From NCBI GenBank assembly GCA_036169595.1, contig CM069770.1:1672501-1710000 (forward strand): a DNA stretch of 37,500 nucleotides, read 5' to 3'. The stretch is from Dictyostelium firmibasis. Its lineage: Eukaryota; Evosea; Eumycetozoa; Dictyosteliales; Dictyosteliaceae. The notes below the pieces were generated by a model that ran no database searches, had not been told where the DNA came from, and was given only the letters and a program-made list of their open reading frames with translations. Positions within the stretch are counted from its first letter, which is position 1; every line of letters starts with the position of its first letter. Both the position numbers and the translations under genes were made by a program. Below are positions 11,669 through 23,866 of the stretch, piece by piece.

Positions 11669-12037
11669 AAAAAAAAAAAAAAAAAAAAAAATAAAAAAAA
11701 TAATAATAAAAATATAAAATAAAATATAAAATAAAATAAAAAAAAAAAAAAAACATTATATCCTTTTTTTGGTTAATTTATGATTTATACCAATTACCAA
11801 AAAAATAATATAAAAATTTTTTTATTATAAAAAAATCATAAAAAAAAAATAAAATTTTTTTTTATCATTTGGGTGTGTGTGTGTGTTGATTTATTATTTA
11901 TTTTTATTTTTTTCTTTTTTTCTTTTTATTTTTTTCAAACAACAAATAAAAAAAAAAAAAAAAGTTAACACATTACTCTCAAAATTTATAGAGTAAAAAG
12001 TAAGAAGGAAAAAAAAAAAAAAAATACACTTTAAAGA
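11669..12037. promoter_or_regulatory. Gap upstream of CBS-domain gene, with GT repeat
   Basis: 369 bp of A/T homopolymer between two plus-strand genes. A GGGTGTGTGTGTGTGTTGAT stretch lies at about 11870-11889, some 150 bp upstream of the CBS gene start. It is a short GT microsatellite and could also act as a G-box-like element. Confidence 0.4.
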
Positions 12038-13114
12038 ATGACAGAAGACTATTTGAGATTATTTAGTCAAACAGCTATTGCAGATTTAGATAAGAATACT
12101 ATGATATCAATTAAAAAGTCTGAAGATGTTGAAAAATTATTAAGTGTATTATATGAGAATTCATTATCAAGTTTACCAGTTATTGATGGTGAAGGAAAGA
12201 GAGTTATTGGGTTCGTAGATACTAATGATGTTTTATCATTATTAACTAAACTTAAATTAACGAGCGAATCAACCGAAGATGATATACGTTTATATTCAAT
12301 TGGTTTTTTAAATTCAAATGTCAATAATATTATGGATGAAAAAAAGAAAGATCAATTTGTTGTTGTATTAGAAGAGCAAAGTTTATTTGAAGTTTTAAAA
12401 CTCTATGCTAATGGTGTTCATAGATTAGCTTTGTTAACTGTATTCTCTGATATTGAAAATATTGTTTCTCAATCAAATGTTATCAAATTCTTAAACAATA
12501 ACTTATCAGTTTTAGGTCCATTGGGCGACACTAAAATTGGTAGTACCTTAATTAAACCTTTTTTACCATCAAAAGAATCACTAATAACTACAAAATCATC
12601 AACATTAGCAATTGATTCTTTCAAAATTATGAATACTCACAAATGCTCAGCTATTCCAGTATTAGAGGATTCAACAAATAAAATCATAGGTACTCTAAGT
12701 GTAAATGATTTATATGGTATAAATCAATCAACAATTAAATTATTATTAAATACCACCGTAGAATTCATTGATTTTGATAATAATAAAATTAAATCAAATA
12801 AAAATGTAAATAGAGGAAAAAAAAATCAAATATATTAATATAAAAAATTAAATTACCTAAATCTAACCTTAAAAACTTATTATTTACTATTATAGAAACC
12901 TAATCACCAAATAGTTTTAAAGCTCGGAAATACTTTTAAAGAAGCAATTCAAATGATTTCAAATAACAAAGTACACAGAATTTGGATTGTTGATGATAAC
13001 AATGTTCCTATATCATTAATATCATTAACTGACATTTGCAAAATTATTGTTGAAGCACCCTATCTACTTGATGGTCAAGAAACCAATGTAAATAATAACC
13101 AAGTCAATAAATAA
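12038..13114 (+). CDS. Four-CBS-domain protein, AMPK-gamma-like
   Basis: Exon 1 is 12038-12805 (donor GTAAAT), exon 2 12896-13114 (acceptor TTATAG), phase 0, 328 residues. Four CBS motifs are visible: about residues 22-70 (SLPVIDGEGKRVIGFVDTND), 106-155 (VHRLALLTVF), 180-228 (CSAIPVLEDSTNKIIGTLSV) and 261-307 (VHRIWIVDDNN..LISLTDICKIIV). Two Bateman modules in about 330 residues is the architecture of AMPK gamma subunits (SNF4) and their relatives, which bind adenine nucleotides. Exon 2 supplies most of CBS4, so reading through the intron would lose it. The 90-bp intron runs into stop codons soon after the donor, as usual here. Whether it is a true kinase subunit or a stand-alone CBS protein cannot be decided by eye. 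Confidence 0.8.
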
Positions 13115-13585
13115 ATAAATAAATAAAAAATAGTAAATAAATAAAATAAATAAATAAATAAATAAATAATCAAAATTTTTTTAAAAAATAAAATATAGGA
13201 AACTAAAATCTTGATAAAAAAAAAAACCAGATTTTTGGAAAAGGTTGGGTTTTTGAATGAAAAATTAAAATAAAATAATTCATTTTATACTAAAAAATAA
13301 CTATAATAAAATAAGATTTTCATTGACACCTTTTTGAAAATAAAGAAAAACTAAATAGATAAATAAATAAATAAATATAAAATAATTAAATAAATAAATT
13401 AAGACCAGTAAGTTGATAATAAAAAAATATCGTTAACATTATGATATTGATATTTATTATTTGTTAAACAAATAAAAAGAAAACCTGATATCTGTTAAAA
13501 TAATCCACTTCATAAAAAAATCATTCATTTTTTTTAACACTAGATGAGTTTTTGTTTGTGGATTTGTGCATCAGGAACCTCCTTT

Positions 13586-13617
<32 letters not shown>

Positions 13618-13705
13618 TTTCTTTTTCTTTTTCTTTTTCTTTTTCTTTAAAAGGAGGAAGCAGAAATAATTATAATTGTTCTTTTCTACTATTATGTATT
13701 ATATG
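13115..13705. other. Gap between convergent genes with simple repeats
   Basis: 591 bp between the CBS gene stop and the LTO1 gene stop (convergent). It contains AAAT tetranucleotide runs (about 13112-13168 and 13352-13400) and the hexanucleotide repeat listed separately. No coding signal seen. Confidence 0.5.
13596..13648. repeat. (CTTTTT)n microsatellite flanked by short inverted arms
   Basis: Nine tandem units of a CTTTTT hexamer. Just outside lie CCTCCTTTT (about 13579-13587) and AAAAGGAGG (about 13649-13657), inverted copies that could pair with the repeat as the loop. Confidence 0.85.
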
Positions 13706-14210
13706 TTAGAATGATAATTCATCATTCTCTTTAGTTTGTAAACCTAATTGAGCAGAAGTGAGTTTAAATTTTAATCTAATTTCACTGAGTGTACTCATTA
13801 TATTTTCATCATTAAAATCTAAATGATAATCTTGCAACAACTTTGTTAATTTCTCTAAATTTTGAATACCTCTTTTATTTATTCAAAAAAAAAAAGACGA
13901 GTTAGTATATTTTTTTCATATTATTATTTTTATTATTATTATTATTATTTTAGGTCCCAAAATAGAATGTTATACTATACCTAACAGAGAATTTTAAATT
14001 ATTTGTGTTATTATAAATAGAGATTAAATGATTCCAAACTGTTACACATGATTGATAGTAACCAATTTCTTGACCCAATTCAATACCCTTTTCAAATCCT
14101 AATTGATAACCTTCAACATAACCTAATCTTTTACCATCATCAATACCTTGTTCTTTTGATGAGAGGTATGCATCTGATTCTACTGATAATAATTGATCAA
14201 ATTCTTTCAT
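13706..14210 (-). CDS. LTO1 homologue (Yae1/LTO1 deca-GX3 protein)
   Basis: Exon 1 is 14210-13981 (starts MKEFDQLLSVESD, donor GTATAG), exon 2 13871-13706 (acceptor AAAAG); the junction codon AGA gives ..KFSVR-GIQNLEK.. Predicted length is 131 residues, the usual size of LTO1 proteins. Residues about 20-50 show Gly every fourth position (GIDDGKRLGYVEGYQLGFEK, then GIELGQEIGYYQ), the deca-GX3 motif of the Yae1/LTO1 family, followed by an aromatic-rich helix and a short C-terminal helix. In yeast and humans LTO1 works with YAE1 as an adaptor delivering Fe-S clusters to the ABC protein Rli1/ABCE1, needed for ribosome biogenesis and recycling. The conserved C-terminal Trp of yeast Lto1, used to recruit the CIA targeting complex, is not seen; this protein ends ..ENDELSF. 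Divergent with LAS1. Confidence 0.85.
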
Positions 14211-14421
14211 TTTTTTTTTTCAAATTTTCGTTCGACAATTATTAGAAAAAAAAAAGTAAAAAAAAAAAATAAAAAAAAAGAAAAAAAAAAAAAAAAAATA
14301 AAAAAGCTGAAAATAAAACAATTTTCCCAAAATCGTCGTTTTTCATTTTTTTTTTATTTTTTTTATTAATTTTTTATTTTTTATTTCAAAACATACAGAT
14401 ACAGTTGTTAAAAATAAATAC
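14211..14421. promoter_or_regulatory. Shared divergent promoter, LTO1 / LAS1
   Basis: Only 211 bp separate the start codons of the divergent LTO1 and LAS1 homologues. It is A/T-rich with long A and T runs and a G/C-richer spot around 14326-14342 (CCCAAAATCGTCG), so both genes must be driven from this interval or from within each other. Shared control is an inference. Confidence 0.5.
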
Positions 14422-15009
14422 ATGGAATCAATTAAAAGTAATAATAAAGTAACATGTTGGTTTGATTGGGAAGAATGGAAGATGGTATATAGTAAATTAT
14501 ATTCTACAGATGAAAAAGAACAAGCCAAAGCAATAAAGAGATTATCAGCATGGAGAAGTAGAAATAAATTACCAATATCAGTTGAGGTTACAGGATACTT
14601 TATAGAATTAAATTTGAACAGAAAAAACAGATCACAAAACGAATTAGAGTTAGGATTATCAATGGCAATAACGCGTATGGTTAATGGATTCATCGATTCA
14701 ACTCGTGATATGCTAAAATTGAATAAAATCAATATGTTTAAGAAAGCAAATGAAATTAATTTACCAGCTATGTTTGTAGATATTAGACATGAATCAAGTC
14801 ATGGTAGACTACCACACATACAATTATTAAAACCAATTTCAAACACTGCTCTTGATTGGTTAAATGATTATTATTGGAAACCACAATTAGCTCATTTAGA
14901 TTCAAATTCTCAAAAAATTCGTTTATTTTTAAACAATTATAAAAATCAATTAGAGTTTGTATCAATATTAGTTAATGTGTATATTAAAGTTTTTATATAA
15001 ATTCATATT

Positions 15010-15049
<40 letters not shown>

Positions 15050-16152
15050 AAATCATAGAGAAGATAATGGATTGGAAAAATATATTCATGAATCAAAAGA
15101 ATTTTTTAATGATATTAGTTCAGATATATTGGGTAACACAATGATACCAATTTTATTGGATGAGGATTATATAATTTCAAATGAATTTTTACCATCAAAT
15201 AATTCATATACCAATATTCCAAGTCAATTGAAAAAAATATATCAACCACTTCTTCTATCCCTTCATTCAAAATATCCTCATTTCTTAATTATTATTCTTT
15301 ATCTTTTAATTGATAGAATTTGTAAATTTTCACCACAATCAAAAAGAAAAAAATCAATTCCAACTCAACTACCAAATGATAATCAAGTATGTATAAATTG
15401 TAAAATAAAATACTAAATTTATTATTTTATTTATTATATTTTATATATTAATTTTTTTATTTGTTTTCTAAAAAAAATAATTAATTTTAAGATTGTTGAA
15501 AGCAAAATTTCATTAATGACACATTGGACATTATTCTTTTTAGAAGAATTTAAAATCAATGTTAGACAACAAGAGGGTTTAGTAAATTATAAAATAGATT
15601 TACCATATAGACACATTTTAGAAAAATGTATTCAAAATATTAATTCAAAGTATTGCCAATTGATTTTAAATGTTGCAATGAAGAAGAATTTGGATGGAAG
15701 TAGTAGAGTATTTAAAAAAAAGAAGAATAAAACCACCCCCACTACCACAACCATAACAACAACAGATTTAGATTTAGATACAGATGAAGTATTGAACCAA
15801 GATTCAAATGAACCTCAGGTAAATTTTTCAATAGATCAAGTATTATCAAATTTAAATAACAACATCTGTGGTAATAATTTATCAACAACAAAATTAAAGT
15901 GGAAATTACAAAATCAATGGATATCATCACCAATTGGTGTATTACCACCACCAAATGACCAAAATTCATCAAGCTTCGATTTATTTGATGATTTAGATAG
16001 CGATTTTGATCATGGTAATTTCGTTGAGGTCTCCTCAATAGATTATACTATAAAAGATCCATCACTACTCAACAATCAATCTTTTTTTTCAAAATTAAAA
16101 AATCTACATCCAAATTTAAATAAAAATTCAATAATAAGGAAAGAATTTGATG

Positions 16153-16240
<88 letters not shown>

Positions 16241-16433
16241 TGAAATAACTATAAAAAATGAAACTGAAAATGACAATGAAAATAAAAATATAAAAGAAAA
16301 CCAAGATGATGATGTCATTGAAATACTTGACCAACCAGTTTTAAAAAAACAAAAAACATCAACAAAAAAACAACAAAAAGGAAAATCAAAAGGAAAAAGC
16401 AATACATTGGATGACTTTTTATTTTGGAAATAA
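14422..16433 (+). CDS. LAS1 homologue, HEPN endoribonuclease for pre-rRNA ITS2
   Basis: Three exons inferred: 14422-14978 (donor probably GTATAT; GTTTGT at 14955 is the alternative in the same phase), 15059-15386 (donor GTATGT) and 15492-16433. About 608 residues. The N-terminal region matches the Las1 family: WFDWEEWKMVYSKLYS, AIKRLSAWRSRNKLPISVEV, LGLSMAITRMVNGFID and VDIRHESSHGRLPHIQLL. RHESSH (about residues 124-129) is the R-x4-H catalytic motif of the Las1 HEPN nuclease, which cuts ITS2 as a complex with the polynucleotide kinase Grc3/NOL9 in the nucleolus. A polyasparagine tract (about 30 residues, AAT codons near 16153-16237), a charged Lys/Glu section and a short tail ending TLDDFLFWK follow. 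The aromatic tail may be the counterpart of the conserved Las1 C-terminal tail that contacts Grc3. Confidence 0.88.
16153..16237 (+). repeat. (AAT)n tract encoding polyasparagine in LAS1
   Basis: About 28 AAT units in frame, encoding Asn. Such trinucleotide tracts are typical of Dictyostelium coding sequence and mark a length-variable linker. Confidence 0.9.
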
Positions 16434-16518
16434 TCAGTAAATAAAAACTATTAAAAAGAATTGACCTTCTTTATAAGTAATATAGAGTAAAAAAAAAATT
16501 TAGTGTATTTATTTAATT

Positions 16519-17865
16519 TCAAAATAATCTTGGATCATTTCTTCTTTCCCAAACAGGGTAACGATTACGATTACAATTATAAAACCATGGTAAAATTGCA
16601 ACTTCTTTTCTAAAGAAATCATCCATAGTACTAATATCCTGAATCTTGTTAGCATGACTAGATTTTGTTTCTAAAAGACGAAGTTCAAGTTGTTGAATTT
16701 TACCATTTTGAATATCATTTGAAAAAATTTTAACATGAGTCTCATTTCTGACCCCGCATTCAGTGCATGATAAATATTTTACCATTTGAAATGGTAAATA
16801 ACCATAATGCGACATATGCATACCACCTAACATATAATGACCTGAAGTACCACGATTTCTTGATGGTGCTTTTTTTGATGATTTTGCTTTTCCTAATGTA
16901 TAATATGTTGGATCACCAAGTGTATATGTATTATTTGGTACTGAGTAAAATGGTTTAAAAACTTGATTAATTGGACCATATGGGAACCAAATACCAATAT
17001 CAACAACCTCCACATTATTTCTTAGTTGACAATTCTTTAATAAATGTAAATTAATTCTTGCACTAATTTCATCTGTATCGCCAAACCCAATGATATCAGT
17101 ATCACTATACTCATTAGTTCTATTATTCCAATCTAAAAACTTTTGCCAACGACGAGTTTCTTGATAATTCTCTGCACTAAATACATCTTTGCCATTTTCT
17201 TCATCTGTATCGTCTAATATTAAATGTACAACTTTATCTTGGAATTTAATGAAACGATCTTGAAATTTAACATGTTCCCAAATTAATGGTTTTTTCATTC
17301 TATGATAATGTGTAACTGTTGCTTCGATAATAAAAAAGTGATCTACAATATCGTATAACTCATTTAAATGAATTTCTAAAACATCAATATCGAAACCAAT
17401 CTGTACCATGTGTCCTATTTTAACTGATTTATTACGAGGACCTGAGAATACATCTGGATATTTTGCACAAACTTTATCGTTTACAATTGGTAATGGTTCA
17501 GGTTTACATGTTTCATTAATTGAAACTAAAGGTGGTTCAATTAAATAGGTTGATAATGTTAAAATAAGCATTTGTGAATATTTATCTGTATTGTCAGTTT
17601 TACCTGTTCTTGCTGCTGCTTTAAAATCTTCCCATGGGAAATTATTCATATCATGTGTAAAATTTTTTCCTTTAAATTCATAATCTTTTTTTTCTATCGT
17701 AAAAATTTTATTTATAGTTTGTTTTGGTGTAGGAGTTGTATGAAGTATATTTTCAGTTTTGGTACTATATTCAGATTGAGTTATATTTGGTAACAAGTAT
17801 ATTGAATAAGCAGCTATAATAATGAGACATATCAAAACAAGAGCCCATGAATTTGAGTGATTCAT
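16519..17865 (-). CDS. GT17 N-acetylglucosaminyltransferase (MGAT3-type), array copy 1
   Basis: Single exon, 448 residues. A type II membrane protein: short cytosolic N-terminus, one membrane segment (about residues 9-25), a stem, then a GT17 catalytic domain (about 145-448). Family marks: DVLEIHLNELYDIVDHFFII (161-180) with EATVTH next, FGDTDEISAR (261-270, in the place of the DDADEI acidic motif of MGAT3), and a shared C-terminus WERRNDPRLF. GT17 enzymes add beta-1,4-GlcNAc to a core mannose of N-glycans (bisecting GlcNAc) in the Golgi; Dictyostelium N-glycans are known to carry bisecting and 'intersecting' GlcNAc. From the HMVQIGFDI segment to LLKNCQ this copy is nearly identical to copies 2 and 3; stem and membrane segment differ. 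It also differs around residues 281-310 and 350-365. Convergent with LAS1, 85 bp apart. Confidence 0.9.
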   Translation of the reverse strand: MNHSNSWALVLICLIIIAAYSIYLLPNITQSEYSTKTENILHTTPTPKQTINKIFTIEKKDYEFKGKNFTHDMNNFPWEDFKAAARTGKTDNTDKYSQMLILTLSTYLIEPPLVSINETCKPEPLPIVNDKVCAKYPDVFSGPRNKSVKIGHMVQIGFDIDVLEIHLNELYDIVDHFFIIEATVTHYHRMKKPLIWEHVKFQDRFIKFQDKVVHLILDDTDEENGKDVFSAENYQETRRWQKFLDWNNRTNEYSDTDIIGFGDTDEISARINLHLLKNCQLRNNVEVVDIGIWFPYGPINQVFKPFYSVPNNTYTLGDPTYYTLGKAKSSKKAPSRNRGTSGHYMLGGMHMSHYGYLPFQMVKYLSCTECGVRNETHVKIFSNDIQNGKIQQLELRLLETKSSHANKIQDISTMDDFFRKEVAILPWFYNCNRNRYPVWERRNDPRLF

Positions 17866-18582
17866 CTCTTTTTTTTTCTTTTTTTTCTCTTTTTTTTTTC
17901 AGCCCAATTTTTTGTAAAAAAATTAAAAATGAATTCTTGAAGAACTTTGCCAAAAAATTCAATCTTCGAAAAAAAAAAAAAAAAATCATTCAACTATTCA
18001 CAAACTAAAATTTGGTGAGGAATAATCCACAAAAAAAAAAAAAAAAAATATCTATATGTTTTTTAAAAAATATCAGAGAATAACTCCAAAAAAAAATATT
18101 TTTTTTATTTCTAATAATTCTTTTTTTTTTTTTTTTCAATTATAACTGAATTATGTTCATTATTTTTATTTATTATTTTCTATGATAGTACTATTCCTGA
18201 TTGGATAAACCTTGATACAATTCACTTTTGATTTTCTTTAATAATAATTTTTTGAAATAAAAGTAAATAAAAAAGCAATGAATATTTTTTTTTAATTTTT
18301 TTTTAAAAAATTTCCCTTTGTTTGGATAATAGTGCACTATTATCTAATAGTTTATTTTTTTTAAAATTGAAATCTATACATATCAATTGTTATATTAGTA
18401 CCCCCACTAGAAAACCATATTAAATAAAAAAAATATACAACTGTGGATAAATAAAGGGTGAATTTTATTATTAAAAAACTTAATAAAATATTAAATTTGT
18501 TTTTTTAAATCTTTTAAATAAATCTGGTTTGTTCGAATATTTTCTTTTTTTTTTTTTTTTTTTTTTTTGCTTAAAATAAATT
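17866..18582. promoter_or_regulatory. Upstream region of GT17 copy 1 with a 20-bp palindrome
   Basis: 717 bp between the start of GT17 copy 1 and the stop of the sulfotransferase gene, both on the minus strand. It contains A/T runs, a perfect 20-bp palindrome at 18325-18344 (listed separately), and a G-run on the minus strand (CTAGTGGGGGTAC, about 18400-18412). No coding signal recognised. Confidence 0.45.
18325..18344. repeat. Perfect 20-bp palindrome
   Basis: GATAATAGTGCACTATTATC equals its own reverse complement. It lies about 460 bp upstream of the GT17 copy 1 start codon and 240 bp past the sulfotransferase stop. Candidate dimeric factor site or small hairpin; no match to a named element is claimed. 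Confidence 0.8.
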
Positions 18583-20754
<2,172 letters not shown>

Positions 20755-21236
20755 TTTTTTATTTATAAAATGATTTTATTTCTTTGTTTATTGTTTTTTT
20801 ATTGTCAACACATGTATTATTTTTTAATAACTAATATTACAAATTTTTTTTTCTTTTTTTTTTTTTTTGAATAGTATTATTACTATGTATCGAATTATTT
20901 ACATATAAAAAAATAATAAAAAAAAAAAAAAAAATTTTAAAAATAAAATAAAAACAAAAATAAAAACGGTCTCAAAATTTTGGTACACCAATTTGGTAAA
21001 ACTAAGAAAACCTGATGATGGGAGAAAATTGCACAAAATTAATTAAATGAAGAAAAAAAAATTTTAAATAAATAAAAAAAAAAAAAAAGAAATTGAAAAA
21101 AATAAAATTAAAAAATTAAAAAAAAAAAAACAATTGGATAAAATCTGAAGGATGTACAAAATTTATTTTCAAAACAATTTCTTTTTTTAGATTTTTGACA
21201 GGCTAATTTTTTTTTTTTTTGATTTTTCGTGCATAT

Positions 21237-21270
<34 letters not shown>

Positions 21271-21389
21271 ATTTTTCGTGCATTTTTAAATTTCTTTTAA
21301 CTGTGCATGCCTTGTCAGTTGTCAAAATTATTATTAAATATATTTAACAATATCCACATATTAAGGAATAATAGTTTCCAAAGGAGAGG

Positions 21390-21431
<42 letters not shown>

Positions 21432-21887
21432 AAAAAAATAATAATAATAATGTTTTTAGTTTGAAAAAAAAAAAAAAGAAAAATAAAATAATAATAATGT
21501 TTTTGGAAAAATGAAATAAAAAAAAAAAAAAAAAAAAAGGAAATTTGTGTAATATTCTCGTAATAAAAAAAAATTTTCACCAAAATAAAGATATTTTTTT
21601 TTTAATTCGGGTGAGAATTTTCCTGAAGATTTTTTTTTTTTTTTTTTTTTTTTTCCCACACACCTCACCATTTTTCAAAATTTTAGAAAAATTTCTGCAG
21701 ACATTTTTGACACACAAAAAAGCAAAAATTTGATTAAACTGTATTGATATTGTATATTGAGTTGAAAATAGAATTGATTTTTTTTTAGTTTTATTTACAT
21801 CGATATTAAATCGTTTTATTACTCTTACATTAACTATTTGTAAAACCAAAAAAAAAAGATAGATTTTTATAATTATTATTAATATTT
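20755..21887. promoter_or_regulatory. Long intergenic gap upstream of sulfotransferase gene
   Basis: 1133 bp between the sulfotransferase start and the stop of GT17 copy 2. Largely A/T homopolymer. Two copies of ATTTTTCGTGCAT (21222-21234 and 21271-21283) lie 49 bp apart, about 470-530 bp upstream of the sulfotransferase start. A mixed-composition patch TGTGCATGCCTTGTCAGTTG sits at about 21302-21321. Long mirrored A/T runs at 21390-21440 and 21630-21655. No coding signal recognised. Confidence 0.4.
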
Positions 21888-23303
21888 TTAAAATAATCTT
21901 GGATCATTTCTTCTTTCCCAAACAGGGTAACGATTACGATTACAATTATAAAACCATGGTAAAATTGCAACTTCTTTTTTAAAATGATCATCCATAGTAC
22001 TAATATCCTGAACTTTGTGGGCGTGTTCAGATTTTGTTTCTAAAAGACGAAGTTCAAGTTGTTGAATTTTACCATTTTGAATATCATTTGAAAAATTTGT
22101 TATTTGACTCTCTTGTGTGATACCGCATTCAGTGCATGATAAATATTTTACCATTTGAAATGGTAAATAACCATAATGTGACATATGCATACCACCTAAC
22201 ATATAATGACCTGAAGTACCACGATTTCTTGATGGTGCTTTTTTTGATGATTTTGCTTTTCCTAATGTATAATATGTTGGATCACCAAGTGTATATGGAT
22301 TATTTGGTACTGGATAACCTGGTTTAAAAACTTGATTAATTGGACCATATGGGAACCAAATACCAATATCAACCATTTCAACACCATTTTTAAGTTGACA
22401 ATTCTTTAATAAATGTAAATTAATTCTTGCACTAATTTCATCTGTATCGCCAAACCCAATGATATCAGTATCACTATACTCATTAGTTCTATTATTCCAA
22501 TCTAAAAACTTTTGCCAACGACGAGTTTCTTGATAATTCTCTGCACTAAATACATCTTTGCCATTTTCTTCATCTGTATCGTCTAATATTAAATGTACAA
22601 CTTTATCTTGGAATTTAATGAAACGATCTTGAAATTTAACATGTTCCCAAATTAATGGTTTTTTCATTCTATGATAATGTGTAACTGTTGCTTCGATAAT
22701 AAAAAAGTGATCTACAATATCGTATAACTCATTTAAATGAATTTCTAAAACATCAATATCGAAACCAATTTGTACCATGTGTCCTATTTTAACTGGTTTA
22801 TTACGTTGACCTGAGAATACATCTGGATATTTTGTACAAACTTTATCGTTTACAATTGGTAATGGTTCAGGTTTACATGTTTCATTAATTGAAACTAAAG
22901 GTGGTTCAATTAAATATTTTGCTAATGTTAAAATAAGCATTTGTGAATATTTATCTGTATTGTCAGTTTTACCTGTTCTTGCTGCTGCTTTAAAATCTTC
23001 CCATGGGAAATTATTCATATCATGTGGAAAATCTTTTCCTTGTGGTTCAAAATCTAATTCTTCACCTGATATTTTCGTTTTTGCTGTTGTTGTTGTTGTT
23101 GTTGTTGTTGTTGTGTTTGTTGTTGTTGGTTGTGTCTGAGTTTCATTTTTTTTAGTGGGCGTTGAATATTGTTTTGTATGAATTACATTCTCAGTTTGAG
23201 TGTTGTTGATGGGTCGATTGAAGTTTGGTAATATATATATAATAGATACTGTCAATGTTATAAATATTAAAATGAGAGTCCATAAACGTGTACGGGTCAT
23301 CAT
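21888..23303 (-). CDS. GT17 N-acetylglucosaminyltransferase (MGAT3-type), array copy 2
   Basis: Single exon, 471 residues. Start MMTRTRLW precedes a membrane segment (about residues 8-26). The stem holds a Thr run (about 58-73). The GT17 domain occupies about 168-471, with FGDTDEISAR at about 284-293 and the common WERRNDPRLF end. It differs from copy 1 by only a few residues over the central block of about 130 residues, and shares with copy 3 the LKNGVEMVDIG segment that copy 1 has as LRNNVEVVDIG. Differences from copy 3 concentrate in the stem and in the stretch after the CSxCG motif. Expected to act in the Golgi on N-glycans like copy 1; acceptor preference cannot be read from sequence. 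The start with two Met codons is ambiguous by one residue. Confidence 0.9.
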   Translation of the reverse strand: MMTRTRLWTLILIFITLTVSIIYILPNFNRPINNTQTENVIHTKQYSTPTKKNETQTQPTTTNTTTTTTTTTTAKTKISGEELDFEPQGKDFPHDMNNFPWEDFKAAARTGKTDNTDKYSQMLILTLAKYLIEPPLVSINETCKPEPLPIVNDKVCTKYPDVFSGQRNKPVKIGHMVQIGFDIDVLEIHLNELYDIVDHFFIIEATVTHYHRMKKPLIWEHVKFQDRFIKFQDKVVHLILDDTDEENGKDVFSAENYQETRRWQKFLDWNNRTNEYSDTDIIGFGDTDEISARINLHLLKNCQLKNGVEMVDIGIWFPYGPINQVFKPGYPVPNNPYTLGDPTYYTLGKAKSSKKAPSRNRGTSGHYMLGGMHMSHYGYLPFQMVKYLSCTECGITQESQITNFSNDIQNGKIQQLELRLLETKSEHAHKVQDISTMDDHFKKEVAILPWFYNCNRNRYPVWERRNDPRLF

Positions 23304-23507
23304 TTTTTGTTTTTTTTTAATATTACAATTTTTTTTTATATATTTATTACTATTAATATTTTTCTTTATTAATTATTATTACTATTATAATTTTTTTTTT
23401 AATTTTGTATTATTTTATTTTTTATTTTTTTCACCAAAATTACAAAAAAATCGATTGGTGTAAGGTCAAATTTGGTTTTTTTTTTTTTTCATTTAATTTT
23501 TAAACTG

Positions 23508-23539
<32 letters not shown>

Positions 23540-23721
23540 AAAGTGGTTGGTTAGAAAAAAATTATTCCTAAAAAAAAAAAGAAAAAATTATAAAAAAAAT
23601 AATTTTTCAATCCTGCATCACCCCAAAATAAAATTTGGTCGAATTTAGTTTTTAGATTTTTTTTGTTGTTTTCAAAAATTATTATTATTTGATTTTATAA
23701 TTTTATTACTTTTACATACTA

Positions 23722-23764
<43 letters not shown>

Positions 23765-23866
23765 TCTTTTCTTTTCTTTTCTTTTCTTTTCTTTTCTTTT
23801 CTTTTCTTTTCTTTTCTTTTCTTTTCTTTTCTTTTCTTTTCTTTTCTTTTCTTTTCTTTTTTTATT
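23304..23866. other. Gap between GT17 copies 2 and 3 with simple repeats
   Basis: 563 bp with the copy 2 promoter and the copy 3 3' end. Contains A and T runs, a (TA)n run (about 23725-23756) and a CTTTT repeat (listed separately). No coding signal recognised. Confidence 0.5.
23766..23860. repeat. (CTTTT)19 microsatellite next to the GT17 copy 3 stop codon
   Basis: Nineteen uninterrupted CTTTT units (95 bp) ending 6 bp before the stop codon of GT17 copy 3. On the transcript this is an (AAAAG)n run in the first part of the 3' untranslated region. A (TA)n run follows directly. Likely length-polymorphic. Confidence 0.93.

Noticed and set aside
16076-16402. Polyleucine and polyisoleucine minus-strand frames opposite LAS1
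   Set aside because: Antisense readings of the AAT repeat in the third LAS1 exon.
18525-18545. GTTCGAAT-like stretch as a tRNA B box
   Set aside because: No partner A box or cloverleaf could be built around it.
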